Of a DNA stretch of 64,000 nt, positions 1 through 12,064 are shown one piece after another. The notes beneath the pieces are model-generated. The model did no database searches, was not told where the DNA came from, and saw only the letters and a list, made by a program, of their open reading frames with translations. A program made the position numbers and the translations under genes. The stretch spans positions 7,874,001-7,938,000 of the forward strand of contig OU452204.1 in NCBI GenBank assembly GCA_911728435.2, written 5' to 3'. Each line of letters begins with the position of its first letter. Position 1 is the first letter of the stretch. This stretch comes from Apoderus coryli (taxonomy: Eukaryota > Arthropoda > Insecta > Coleoptera > Attelabidae).

Positions 1-176
1 AATAATTTGAATTTGAATATTTTATTTGATTTTCGAAAATTGTTTCATTTTAATATTCAAAATGGTCATAATTTCATAAGGAGACATTTTTCGAAATTTT
101 GACAGAAGTGATTTTTGTCTTATTTTTGCAGATTCTACCCCCAAAGGGTAGGGAATTTTTGTTGGAACACCCTGTA
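1..176 (-). mobile_element. terminal fragment of an ACAGGGTGTT-type repeat
   Basis: On the minus strand this block begins with ACAGGGTGTTCC and continues off the left edge of the window. The same terminal motif and a similar layout (an ACAGGGTGTT start, a G-rich GGGGGT stretch soon after) is seen at 49763. Such ends are common in insect DNA transposons and their non-autonomous derivatives. No coding sequence is visible and the other end lies outside the window, so the class is not determined. Confidence 0.35.
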
Positions 177-271
177 TGGCTAATAATGGATGTGTTTCTT
201 CTCATACAAACTTATAATAAAAGAAATATATCCTAAAGAAGTAGTGCATGTTGAAGTGGAGTAGAATAATT

Positions 272-753
272 ATATATTCTTGAAATAAAAGCCTACCTCC
301 ACAAAATAAAGTTTAATAGATATTCCAAAAAAAAAATTTACATATGTCGAAGATCACCAAACATGTTTCGCAGCACCAGGCTGCATCATCAGTGGTAATC
401 ATTAATTCTTACGAAAAGCTACATTTATTACATATTTTAATGTTTAGGAAAATTCTATTAACTCACTGTGCGAAAAAAATTATATTATCATCAATAATCA
501 ATATTGCTGTGTGAGCGTGCAATCAATTCAAACGTGTTTCATAAAATTAAAAATATTTTCCAATGATTTATAAAAAGAAAATGTTAGATGACTATCATAG
601 CTCATATTATGAATAATAATAAGAGTTTTTTAATTTTTTAATCAAAATCGGATAACAAAAAGTTTATTTTTTATGACTATACGATAATATAATTTTTAGA
701 AATACCTATTAAACTTTATTGTGTGGAGGTAGACTTTTATTTCAAGAATATAT
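272..753 (-). mobile_element. foldback element 1 carrying a hammerhead ribozyme motif
   Basis: Inverted arms of about 54 bp (about 273-326 and 699-752) enclose a unique loop. The arms share GAAATAAAAG, a CTACCTCCAC block and an AAAGTTTAAT block with a few mismatches. Two further elements, at 38347-38531 and 46592-46805, have related arms (AAATAAAA followed by CTTCTCCAC or AAACTCCAC) and each has a minus-strand hammerhead motif in the loop. I infer a non-autonomous family related to the hammerhead-bearing Penelope-like or retrozyme elements. No protein is encoded. Confidence 0.6.
352..400 (-). ncRNA. hammerhead ribozyme motif, locus 1 (intact core)
   Basis: Read on the minus strand: stem I strand GATTACCA, core CTGATGA, a stem II hairpin (GCAGC paired with GCTGC), GAAA, then the self-complementary ACATGT, residue T at the cleavage position, and TGGTGATC. 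The first and last segments pair over 8 bp with one G-U wobble. All invariant core residues are present. The stem III segment is too short to close alone, as in the dimeric hammerheads described for Penelope-like elements. One unpaired T precedes stem II, as in the two other loci here. Activity is inferred, not shown. Confidence 0.65.
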
Positions 754-1575
754 AAACAATTATATATTTAAGTGACTATACTTATAGCGTATATGCTTGA
801 TCATCCTATATACGACCAGGAAACCTGGTATATTACCGCAACTATAGATATAGACCGGGGCAGCGGTTTATTAATTACTGATCGGCAGTGATTAACCGGT
901 CAGAGAGAAACACGTTGGTTTTTTTGCTATCCCTATTTCCATTGTAATTGTTGATAAAAACGACTAAAACAGGAATTGACGAGATTGGAATCAAATTTTA
1001 TCTCGTTGGGTGTAGTAGTAGTATTTTATTTATTTTTTGTTCTGCTGTGAGGCTCTCCTATATTTGTGTACTGTACCTATATTCTGATTGTATGAACATA
1101 GTTCCGGATGAATAGGTATGTGTTTTATTAATTTTAACCGGGATTTTGTTGATTTTTCAGATAAAATTTAATATCTAACTTGTCTGTGTGACCAAAATTG
1201 AAATATTATTCCAGATGCCCAATATTTGCAGTTAGTCCTAAAAAGTTATGGTTTATATTAACATTCAGTAGCTCCTACTTCCAGTTAAAGTACATAGCTA
1301 GTGCCTAGTTATACCCACTCTCACACTAATGCTAACGACCGACTGTATCTCTGAAACTATTGATCGTACAACTTTCGGGAAAATTTTTTGTTTAGAAAAG
1401 TGATTATCAAAAATTGAGCAAAAAAGTTTCAATACCTACCAGTCAAATGAACAGGTAGACATTAGGGTACCCCTTTATCCACTTAAGTTTACCTAAGCTC
1501 ATTAACTTTAATTTAAAATGCAAACAAATGCTCATTACTTTTTACAAACTCTCTGGTAAGTACTCAAACCGGAGT
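754..1575. other. AT-rich DNA without a recognisable gene
   Basis: No open frame of convincing length or composition, no RNA gene and no clear repeat boundary was seen. Confidence 0.5.
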
Positions 1576-1581
1576 AATTAA

Positions 1582-2163
1582 TTGACGGAAATTTGGATAC
1601 AGGATGTCTTTTTCACTTACCTGCAGTATCTAATCATCGGTCACTACAGGACTTTCAACACTACAAAATGCAGCCAGAGCATATCATATCGTAATGTATT
1701 TCATTTAATAGACAAATTGAACGATACCTGCGTTGATTCCAGAACTCTTCTGGATCAACTAATGTTGTACTCGATGCTATTTAGATGTTTGCTTTTGCAT
1801 TATTTCACCATTCCTTTGCATATAATATTGTTCCCTGTAAACATTTTGTATCTTATGTGTATCTTTTTCGACATTTTGTGGAAGTGTTTTTCTAAATAAT
1901 TTTGTCTATAATTTCCTTTGTAAACTATTTTAGTAGTTGACTATTAAATTTAGCTATTTTCTTTTTTAGTATATTTTATTTTTTACAATTTTGTTAAATT
2001 TTTAATTGCTATACTTAGAAATAAATTTTGTATTTTTTGCTCTCTTCTTGTTTTTAACATCGTAGTCGTGCGTGTTTTTCATGTTTAGGTTAAGTGAGGA
2101 GGCTACGCCTCAACTAACTTCGCCTTTTGTTTCAATAAAGGCATTTTATTATTATTATTACTG
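1582..2163 (+). mobile_element. 3' tail of a non-LTR retrotransposon
   Basis: The block ends with a polyadenylation-like AATAAAGGCATTT followed by a (TTA)n run, the same terminal design as the better preserved LINE tail at 11338-12064 (AATAAAGACATTT and ATT repeats). The 105-codon open frame at 1582-1899 is hydrophobic and resembles no protein I know; I treat it as UTR or decayed coding sequence. The 5' limit is a guess. Confidence 0.45.
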
Positions 2164-2445
2164 TACCTTAACCGTGGATTTTTTTAATTACCTTAGCACT
2201 ACTTAAATTATTTTGTTCCTTGCTCATCGACATACCATAGCCGTGCCACTTAATCAATAATCCATTGCACGAGACGTAGCACTCGCTACACGAGCATAAA
2301 TCATATCACCACAGAATAATTGAAAATTGTAAGATATTCTATAGGTAAAACAGCAAAACACATAGCATAAAGTTTATTTTCAGATTTTTTGCAAAATTTT
2401 ATTGTTAGTCGAATTAATTTTGTTCTAGTCGTTCAGAGACATTTT

Positions 2446-2845
2446 AGTTGATACGGTAGCTTTCCAGCTATTACTATTGTTTTGAAACTATCTACATCTC
2501 TACCTAAATATAAGCTTCTCTTAGACCTTAGATATTAATTAGCAGCTAAAGTATAACTAAGTCTACTTCTTATTTTTCTAAATATAATAACAAGGCTAAA
2601 GTCGATGTCTGGGATGACACATGAGCGGAAGTGCTATTTACATGTCTCCTTACATCTCATTAGAGAACGATGGTTTACCAATGCCTAAAACTGATCGGAA
2701 ATGCTTTGTGGTATGGCCACACAATCATTCTTAGTTATACTTTAGCTGCTAATTAATATCTAAGGTCTAAGAGAAGCTTATATTTAGGTAGAGATGTAGG
2801 TAGTTTCAAAACAATAGTAATCGCTGGAAATCTACCGTATCAACT
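2446..2845. mobile_element. 400-bp foldback (long terminal inverted repeat) element
   Basis: Arms 2446-2561 and 2730-2845 are 116 bp each, in exact register, with three mismatches by eye. They enclose a 168-bp loop with no reading frame. The outer end reads AGTTGATACGGTAG. No obvious target duplication is visible. Most likely a MITE or foldback transposon; the superfamily cannot be told from the ends. Confidence 0.7.
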
Positions 2846-5800
2846 TTTAATATATTAAAAGTACAACGAATTAGCCCTTATCTGGCATGCCAGGGCCTCA
2901 GTTTAATTGAGGCTAAGTATATACTTATTTATTATGTACTTACTTTGAAAAATATATAGTTCTTTAGACGAATTTGCCTAAATGTTTAATTTAAATAATA
3001 TGTAGTTTATTTGCTGTAATCCTGGTAGAAGCATATATTTCTGTTATTCATGCTGGCTATATATTTCGGTTTAAAAAAGTCTTAGTCCCTTTAATTGAGC
3101 CCGTGAGTATATTTGAGCTGTTAGTAAATTTTGTCATTTATGTATTGACTAGATTATTAATTTGGCGAGTTATCCCCAATGTTTGCTAATTAATTACCTG
3201 CTTACAAACAAAAACACTTAAAATAGGACGCAACAAAATTTGATTTTTAATTTTTAACTGTCCAACATATCGAACGAAACTTTTACCAAAAAATGTGTGG
3301 AAAATTATTAGGTTTAGGTAGAGAACGTGGTTAACAAAAGTGACATTTAAAAGTCATAAGAAATCTTCAAAATAAAGGTAATTTATTTAAATATTCAGCT
3401 TACTTTCTGTATCAAGTAGGTACTTACTTAGTATTACAGCTGAACAATATTGAAATTAACATTTAAAATAATTATCAAAAGATTTCGAACCGCAAAAATT
3501 TTGCAAAATTTGTAATATGTTTTACACGAAAAATATCAAATGTCGATCTATAATTTAATCAGTTTCAATCAGATTTTTACGTAAAATTTATTCAAAAGAA
3601 AAAGGCGACATTATTTACCCATCTCTATTCATCATCATATGTCACTATTTGTACTGTAGTTTTATAAAACGGGAGAATGGAAAGAAAGCCCTCATCTTAA
3701 GTTTCTGGCAACGTCTTTGCTGGAGCCAATTTCGCTATTCTAGAAGGGAAAAAGTCGCTGAACATAGACGTACGTACAATTGCCTAATATTATATTTATT
3801 TTGTTTGCCAATTTAAAATGATAATATTATATAAGTAAGTAAATTTATGGAATAATATAATGAAATAGATCTAACATGTTATCTCGATAAACTTTGTACG
3901 TTATATTTTCTATATTTGCCTTAATTGAACTGTTTTGAAACTTTTAACAAAGAAACGCCAATGAAACAGTATAGTCACTCGTTTAACACTTTTGGGAATA
4001 CGACTGCCGTTCTGAATTCTTCTTATAACTAGAGGAATTTATATATAAGGAAAAACGTTTCGCTATCTGTAGATCTAGATAAGAGAAGAAGTTGTGTATG
4101 CACAAGGAAGTTTAGAAGAAATATTAAGACACTAATATATTGAAAATAAATTATTGGTTTGGCTCAAGTAGGACTCATGATCCTCGGAATATAAAAACAA
4201 AGTATAAAGAATTAATCAATATTTTCCACTCACAAGTAAAACATTATTTTTTCTGTGACGGGAAAAAAGTTTGACATATTTACTCTCTTGACAGGTAATA
4301 TTTAATTTTAGGAAATTTTATTATACAAAAGTTACATTTTCTTTATATATCAAAACTGGCAATAATTTGTGACGCAACTTTTGCTGCTTCTACTGACTCC
4401 GGTGGAGTGTTCGCAATTTTTAAATTAAATCACTGAATGAAATTGACAGATATTTGATTACTGAAAGGTTTTTAAAACTTCAAATTTCACTTAGTTTTTC
4501 CCGTCTCAGAAAAAAATAGTGTATCATACACGGGAAAAAAGTTATATTTTAGCTCTCGGTTTTTTGTCTCCCTCCTAAAATCTAGTACTTTTTTCCCTTG
4601 TATAATAAATAACTATTTACCGTCGTGACATTTTATTCGTGCGCGGAAATATTTACTAAAAATTAATTAATTGGGAGCAGTTTAGGCTACTAATTATTGG
4701 AAGACAATTTGACTGGTTTTGACCCTGTGTTTTACGGTTGTTTTAGATTTGGTTTACTGCAACAATGACTGCAAGGCGAATTGTTTGTTTGCAGTATCCC
4801 TTGAGTGTATGAAATTGACATTTTACTAGGTAAAATTGACTTTTGAATGGGTAAAAATTGTTCGATTATACTATTGTAAATAACATATTTTGCTGTCGTA
4901 TTTTATTGTCTCATTTTGACAATAAATTTTAAGATGATGCAATCATAGTTTATCATTCATGATAGAATAAAGTAATTTCATCATTGCGCAAGCAAAAACG
5001 AGCAATATTAACAATAACAGTACGGTTTGGTCATAAATGGCCCTTTCAGGGGAAAATCTAATGCTGAATGTAGGCTGACATAGGCTATACTTTCACTGTC
5101 CCTGGTCAAACGGCTGGAAAAATGTCACTCAAGTTATCATACAAATTGAAATACTTAAATACTATTGAATTATTACAACTCTACTATTTATAGTCTAGTC
5201 AATAATTGGACGGAAACGGCATGTAGGTATAATAATAACAAGTACCTATTGTGACAGTGTGGACTGTCTGAGGAATCTCTATTTTGCTTATGTTGTTTCA
5301 ATTTTTTTTATTGCCCGTACTCATGTATAAAGATTGGAGAATATCCAACGGAAATTTGTAAAAATTTCGCATTTAAAATTGATGGATATTTTCCTTCTCG
5401 TGAGTGTGACCACAGTGTGACACTAAACCTTTGTTACTGAGTAGGTTCGGACTTTGGCCGAGAGACGCATTTTCGCGTATCAGATTTTTCTCTTTAAGTT
5501 AATCAACAATTGGTAAATACGGTAACGAAGTAATTATAAACGAAAACCTTGTGTATTTTAACGTATCCTTTGATTCTTTTAAGAAATGATTTAGATTTAT
5601 TTTGGTGAATTATCTTCATATATTTGTTTTTGTATTGACCCATAGTTTCTTTAATTTTTGATACATACAATACATACGTATTTTTATTTTTGCATTTAGG
5701 TTTTTCTATTTTTCAGTAATTAGTTTTAAGTATGCTAATTATTATTGTGTGATAATGCAAGGCTATTTTTTTTGTGTAAGATTTTATCTTGTTTTTCGGT

Positions 5801-5934
5801 AGCAATACCTGTTAGACAATAAAGAGATTACTGACAACAAGATGTTTTTGGCGACATCTAGTGTGACAAGAAGTATCAACTCCATTAAATCCTATTGCCA
5901 ACACGATACACGTCCGATTTCCCTGGTGGGAGGC
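2846..5934. other. AT-rich DNA without a recognisable gene
   Basis: Only short, low-complexity open frames occur on either strand. I saw no domain, no splice-flanked coding block and no bounded repeat. Confidence 0.5.
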
Positions 5935-5939
5935 TTTAT

Positions 5940-6059
5940 TTACGAATTGCTTGTTACATAAAGTAACAAGATCTTTAGTTATGTTGGAAATTTGTTTCCC
6001 ACTACCATGCTTTCCCCAGACAGGCCGTTTCGTTACTTTATGTAACAAGCAATTCGTAA
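5940..6059. repeat. perfect 28-bp inverted repeat pair
   Basis: Positions 5940-5967 and 6032-6059 are perfect reverse complements in register. Each arm contains the near-palindrome GTTACATAAAGTAAC. The 64-bp loop has no known motif. It could be a very small MITE or a strong cruciform site. Confidence 0.6.
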
Positions 6060-6067
6060 GTAAAGAG

Positions 6068-8639
6068 ATTATTATTAATGCGAACAGTTCCACCCAAATC
6101 CGTAAAAAGTGACGTAAGAAATAAAAGTAAACTATTTTCTTATTTTTTAAGTGAAAAGTAATTTCAGCATTATATAGAATACCTATTACAAATAAAATTA
6201 TATGCTGCATTTTAAATTTATGTACTGCAAAATTGCATTGTTGTCGAAATAGTTGGACGTTTCTAGACAAATGGTCTACAGTTATAGATACTATGCTAGC
6301 ATGTTGGGAAGTAAAAGGAAGTCGCGGCATATGAATTTACTGAAGCAAGAAATGTTCTTTTTGATGGATACGTCATGTAGGAAAATCCCCGTTTCCAGCA
6401 TACCTGATCAAACTTTTTACCTGATCATTGTGATTTGTTCGTAAGGGCAACATACAATGTGACTCTTATATGGGCGGTATCGATATATTTATTTGTGTTC
6501 CTTACAGCAAGAACGCCACTTTATCCTATAGGTATATTTGTAAAACAAATCTTGTACGGAAAATTGGAGCTTTATTTTTACAAACATTTTAGTGTAATCT
6601 CGATTGCAAACAATCATTGCATTGGATTGAAAAATTAAAATAATTTTTGAAGAAAATTAATTTACGAAAGTAACTAAATCAACAAATATCCAACATCCTT
6701 TTCCGAATTATAATATAATTTAGTTTGTGTTGTTGATTCAGGTAAAATAAATATTGAAAAACTTCATTATTAAACCTCTTGATACCCATTCTATTCAAAA
6801 GTTGCTCATCACAGTCTTCTTTTTTCCTACCTTTCCTTTGCTATAAAGTAAACTGAATTCCCCCGGAAAATGTACCCAAGAGATGAGCGAGTAGTGTTTA
6901 CGTTGATTTCGATTTGATTACATTTGTGAATTGATTTTCATAATTTATACACGCTTCTGCAAGAAACTGGGTGATGGCGGCAAACAAGAAAGATAAATTT
7001 CCATTTTGCGAATTTATCATTTTATATATTCTATGCCAGTTGATTATAATATATGAAAGATCTACTACGGTGATCAAATATAAATGAGAATTTGAAATTT
7101 GTCTTTGACATCCAAAAGTTTTTTTTTCAATTTTTACGATGTGCGGTTCAGTTGGGCAAAGAAATTGTATTTTATTTTGATCGCGGAATGAATATCTTCT
7201 GCTACAAAAGTGCCCTGTATAACTTGCATATACGTTTTCAAGTTTTACGTAATAAATCGGCTCTGTATGAGCTTGAATACGTGCATGAGTTTTGTTGGAT
7301 TATTTTCCACTAAATTTGGCAACGATGTAAGTACGTTGTGGTATATTTTTCACGTGGAAAGATCATTTTCCACAGATTTTGATAACTAATGATGACAATA
7401 TTTTACATCATTTATCATACAAATTATACAGTTACGTTGTAGATTTTGAAGCAGGTTAGCACCAGAGAAATTCTCATTTTTATACGCTAACGTTTCGTTC
7501 TTTACCCAGTATTTTTACTTTCTGCACAGTATATATGCGTTTGGGGGAGTCCTAGGATGAACGTTAGTTTGTTGGAAATAATGAAAATAATGCAATTATT
7601 ATTAAAATTCTGTTTCGTTCCGCAGGTCATATATTTTTGATATTATAACTTGTCGGGAAAGTTTTTTTAGGGTGACATAACCGATTTTATCTAACTGCGA
7701 GAAAAAAGTTTTATAAAAACTACTACTTATTTGCGTTTCATTCAGAAATGTACAGTATAAGCCAATTTGTTAATTATTTAAGCCTTGGACCTTTGGCTAT
7801 TAATTACACAGTAATATACCGTCAAAGGACCGTAATTATTATTGATAATGACGCTATTAGACTAAAGTAATAGTAACAATAATTAGTATTATCATCAATA
7901 CAAAAGCGGTCTATACTCGTAATTCCACAATCAAAACAGCATGATTTCCATTAAATGGTCTTTGGCTTCAGAATAATCATAATGTTGTATGGATGAATAT
8001 ACATATCTCAAAACGTATGTTATTGACTGACGTAGATTATAACAGAGTACAAAATTTAATCATATTTTGTACTCATACCTCTGTTTTAATTCCAAGTATT
8101 TATTATGCTTCTTATATAATCTTATAACTATGAGAAACATGTCTGAACGAAACTCTGTTATTTATAATAAATAATTTTCTGGAGTTATTAAATTTTGTTA
8201 AAAATTTATTTTCGTCTTGAGATTTTTAACACACTGAATTTTGTAAATATAGAAGTTGATATATATGATATATTTATAGAAACTTTTAAACTTTTTTATC
8301 CCCATAATTAAAATGGCGTAACACCAAGGCGTTTGTAAGTCTAACTTTTAGAGAATTTGGTAACGACGATGAGGATACAAAAGTTTCAAATTAGCACTAT
8401 GTTTTACTAAATTTCTTAGTAACATGTTGTTTAAATCGAAGGTCGTTATCAATCTGCAAACAAACTCATTGCAGCTTTTGTACTCTGAAGTATATTATTC
8501 TCTATTTCGAAGCTCTGCAATATTTTTATGTTTACCAAAAACAATTAAAGAGGATTTACGAGAGTTGATTTCAAAATTCCACCAAACGAGTTATAAGTCC
8601 TGATTAATTAGATTTGAAACTATGTCTACCTCTGAAACA
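6068..8639. other. AT-rich DNA without a recognisable gene
   Basis: Small overlapping open frames at 6253-6638 and 7092-7313 have no recognisable domain and no splice context. Nothing else could be supported. Confidence 0.45.
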
Positions 8640-8840
8640 TCAAATGAAAACTTTAATTATCTATCGTCAGCATATTCATAGTTTTTTGGAAACTGACGAC
8701 AAGAATAAATATTAGAAGTATAGATAAAGCAGAGGCGTCAGAACCGAACCCTGAGAAACGCCATTCACCACCCTGCTCTCATCAGACCTCTATCAGTTTC
8801 AGTATATTGCAGTCTATCAGTTAAATTTTCAGCCAATTTA
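8640..8840 (-). pseudogene. decayed LINE reverse-transcriptase fragment
   Basis: On the minus strand the peptide GVSQGSVLTPLLY is encoded at 8723-8762, which matches the conserved (G)xxQGSxLxPLL motif of non-LTR reverse transcriptases. About 50 bp further on, in another frame, YADD (the catalytic aspartate box) is encoded at 8663-8674. The spacing between the two motifs is much shorter than normal and frames are broken, so this is a deleted, dead copy. A Jockey or CR1-like clade is likely but cannot be fixed from this little sequence. Confidence 0.6.
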
Positions 8841-10459
8841 TTTTTGAGAGATTATGAAAGTTGATCACAATATGTTCCTACATACCAATTTCCAATTTTT
8901 GTTGTAATTTCTGTCAAACGGTACTGTTATAAATTCATAATTTCAAGCATAACTACAAATCAATATTCATATTGCATAATCAGTTATGAAAAAGTTATTG
9001 TCAAGTGCTATAATATTGCAAAAAGGGACTAGAATTATTAAAAAAATTTCTAGTCTGCTATTACTTTTTTAATGGAAAAATATATGATTTACGATCTTAG
9101 CTAATCATGTGTTAAGCCACAACGTCAGACATATTTTTGTTTACATATTTATTGAATCGCTGTTACGTAAGTATTTTCTCATCATTCAATTTTATTTTAT
9201 AAACGCCTTTATACCGACTGCGCCATCACGCCATATAGGCACAACAAAACATATGGAATAGGTACACAATCTCCCGCAGGCATACAATATTCGCATTTCG
9301 TCCAAATGCGTGTTTGTCGAAGTCATTTATTTGCACTCCCCTCTATAGGCTGGATGCCTGTTATCCTGCTGCGTTAGCTTCTAGCCCTTGTCCAAATAAC
9401 TGAATTATTATAATTGCGTTCTAGTGTTTGATATTTATTATGTATTTAATAAATAGCTATCTGTTCAAACAGTATTGATAAATACGTTTCCATTGAAGTG
9501 TGTACCAAATCCGGATCTTTAAGACCTCAGACGTGAGATATGTACTCTTAATTTACTCAACATTATATTAGATAGGGTCCTATAAAATTTGAAAATCATT
9601 TCAACTCAATTTCACCATTAATATTCTCCAAAACGGCAATTTCTATAGAAAAATAATTAGCACGCAGGGATCAATCATATATTATGATATATTGTCTGTT
9701 GCAGTGTAGTTAGGGGTAATTTGGTTTTAATTCTCTCCTGAAAATGTTTTTGTTGAGGTGGTAAAACGAGTTTTTTATTATTACTCTACGCCAAAGTCTA
9801 AGGAAACCTGGCATCGTGAAGTTGTATAATATCATTAATTAATTAAAACTTCGTCAATGGTAAACCATCTTTATTAACAAAAATCGATGATATTTTTTTT
9901 GGAGTTTAGTCTCAAGTCTCACGTTAACCCACTGCAGACTTAGCAATGGTTACCATTTCATAGTACCAACGCAGAAATGTGTCCGGTGTAGAGTTAACTT
10001 CGACCATCAGCGGAATCAACTCTTATAGGTCCATGACACTGAATGTACAGACTACGGGCAACTACGATGGCACCGGTCCAAGTGGCGCTATAGTCTCATG
10101 TACTAGGCCGTTACTCACCACATCCATCCCCGACACCTAAAACGACTACTACGATTAAATGGAGTTTTTAGTTTTATTTGGCGATCGCACTATAGATGTC
10201 GCTTTCTTCATTTTGAATGTTTTTCTACTGTTATCAAAATTATGTTTTTGGCATACACTGCCTTGAAAGTTGTATAAAAAAAACAATGTTTTTTGTTAAT
10301 TGTATTAATAGAAAATTATATTATTTTATTTCACTACTTTATTAATTAATTTTACTTATTTATATTATATATTACACAAATGTCCGACTTCTGTACAATT
10401 GAATTAATTAATTTAGAGTGTCCTTTTTTTGTTCTTATTTCTATGCTTATATATAATCC
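8841..10459. other. no recognisable gene; a locally GC-richer patch
   Basis: Mostly AT-rich non-coding sequence. About 9925-10140 is noticeably richer in G and C than its surroundings and may be an old transposon fragment, but I cannot name it. Confidence 0.35.
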
Positions 10460-10600
10460 TAAGTCAGGCCACACATCAAGGAAACTGGAAACGTGAAATA
10501 TGAAATAAGAAATCTGAAACATGAAATAGGAAATACGAAACAGAAAGTTTGTGCTTCATCGATGCACAAACCAGAATCAAATAATTTGTTTCAGTTAGCA

Positions 10601-10678
10601 ATGGACACTGATGACGACGCAGTAGTTGGGGTTGTAACCACATTATTATTATCAAAAAACAAAAATAAATCAAAATGA
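10601..10678 (+). pseudogene. N-terminal stub of a Harbinger-type nuclease gene
   Basis: A short frame beginning MDTDDDAVVGVVTTLLL and continuing into Lys/Asn residues ends at TGA at 10676. Many Harbinger transposases start with an acidic stretch followed by a short hydrophobic helix and basic residues. The assignment rests on this resemblance plus the enclosing TAA-flanked element. Nothing of the DDE catalytic core remains. Confidence 0.4.
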
Positions 10679-10692
10679 AAGAAACTACGTTA

Positions 10693-10907
10693 CCATAGAA
10701 TAATAACTATATATAAGAAGGGTCAGTAGATATTAAAAACGGCATCGACTCGTTGCAATCCCAGCCACATTCGGGCGCACTACTATGTTATACTATATCT
10801 ATATATACTATAATATACTATACTATAACTATAGTAGCGGCGCATTGCTTTGAAGACAGAGAGTTAAAAGGTTCCGACACGAAGTGAAGTAACTGGATAT
10901 TAAACTG
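10693..10907 (+). repeat. dispersed repeat, copy 1 (inverted copy at 30250-30441)
   Basis: Shared landmarks with the minus strand of 30250-30441, in the same order: CCATAGAATAATAACTAT, AAGAAGGGTCAGTAGA, ATCGACTCGT, CAATCCCAGCCA, TTGCTTTGAAGACAGAGA, GTTCCGACACGA and TATAAACTG-like ends. An AT-rich stretch of TATACTATAT-type repeats lies in the middle. It sits inside the Harbinger-like element here but outside any such element in the other copy, so it is a separate repeat family. Confidence 0.6.
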
Positions 10908-10947
10908 TGACGTTACTGGGTCCATCCGTATGATCACACAAATCTTA

Positions 10948-11091
10948 AACAGGGCTCTTGTATAGTGGCAGCCACCTGTTGCCACGCTTTTTCGTTGAAG
11001 TTTCTATTAGAATACTTCTCCAACTTGTAATTACCTCATGTTTTTCAATAACTGACACAAACATTACATTAAATTCGTCGTCGTCTTTCAT
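10948..11091 (-). pseudogene. MADF-like domain fragment
   Basis: From an ATG at 11091 the minus strand encodes MKDDDEFNVMFVSVIEKHEV. After a one-base shift it continues as NYKLEKYSNRNFNEKAWQQV. The pattern (a helix with an IEKHE-type block, Tyr residues, then an AWxxVA block) matches MADF/Myb-SANT-like DNA-binding domains, which often accompany Harbinger nucleases. The frameshift and the missing downstream sequence show that it is dead. Confidence 0.5.
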
Positions 11092-11337
11092 TTTGAAACT
11101 GACCAAATATTGCCTGCAACCCAATAACGGGAAACAAGAAACAAAAATATAGAACAGAACCTATTTCATGAAACCATGTTTCTACAGGATTTGCTTCGCT
11201 ATGACGTCACATGAAACACATTTCGCTGATGTGCGTATTCTCATTTACGGCAATGTGTACTTATTTTATGAAACGTGTTTCATGTTTCTCGTTTCACATT
11301 TCATGTTCCATGTTTCATTGATGTGTGGCCTGCCTAA

Positions 11338-12064
11338 CAATTACATAGAAGAGGGATTTTGATTAAAATATAAAACTAATATTAGACGATTTGACAGGAT
11401 CAGCCACACTTTGGAAAGGGCTCGGTGGTCGAATATGCTTAATAGAAGAAAGTTGCATGCATGGTTCTGTATCATAAGATAGTAAAATGCGGGACGCCTC
11501 CATATTTGTTTGAAAAAATGACTTTTCGCACTGACATTCATAGGGTTAATATTAGGAGGAAAGATCTTATCGATATTCCTCCTCATAGAACGGCCATATT
11601 CCAGAGATCCTTTTCTTATAACGTTGCAACAATAATACACAATAATCTGAAAGAGGAATTCAAGGTTCTTTCTGTGGTCAGCTTTTGAAAAAGTCTTTTT
11701 CAAGAACTGTTTAATGAGCAATGCCTCTCATTGCTGCATACTTAGAATTTACGATTTATTTAGTTTATTGTTTTCTTTGTATTGTTCAATTGTATATTTT
11801 TGTAAAATAATCTACTGTAAGAAATCTAAAAATGTTTGAAGAAGAATTATTATTATTATTTTTAAGTGTGGGTATGGTATGTAATTGGGTTATGTAGTTT
11901 TTTTTTATATTTTCGTTTTTACATTTTTTATTTTGATTTAGGTTCTATACGAAAAACAGCTTTGCTGATATAGCACCTTTTAGCAAGCAATTGAAGTTTT
12001 GTATTTAAATCATGTGCAAGTTTTTTGTTGTACATTGCTAATAAAGACATTTATTATTATTATA
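11338..12064 (+). mobile_element. 3' end of a non-LTR retrotransposon
   Basis: The frame at about 11461-11688 encodes peptides such as HKIVKCGTPPYLFEKMTF, NIRRKDLIDIPPHRTAIF and QRSFSYNVATI, typical of the region after the reverse transcriptase in insect CR1/Jockey-type LINEs. A stop follows at 11686, then about 370 bp of 3' UTR with AATAAAGACATTT and a terminal ATT repeat. The 5' part is missing, as expected for 5'-truncated insertions. Confidence 0.65.

Larger units (their letters stand above)
10463..11334. mobile_element. PIF/Harbinger-like element, defective
   Basis: Both ends carry CAGGCCACACATCAA in inverted orientation (the left is preceded by GT, the right by the complement of GG). 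A TAA trinucleotide flanks each side (10460-10462 and 11335-11337), the usual 3-bp duplication of Harbinger. Subterminal regions are rich in GAAACATGAAAT-like motifs on opposite strands. Inside, an N-terminal nuclease-like start faces a MADF-like fragment on the opposite strand, the two-gene layout known for Harbinger elements. The middle is replaced by a repeat also found at 30250-30441. At 872 bp it cannot be autonomous. Confidence 0.65.

Noticed and set aside
6253..6638. Two overlapping small open frames
   Set aside because: No domain, no splice signals, typical chance frames in AT-rich DNA.
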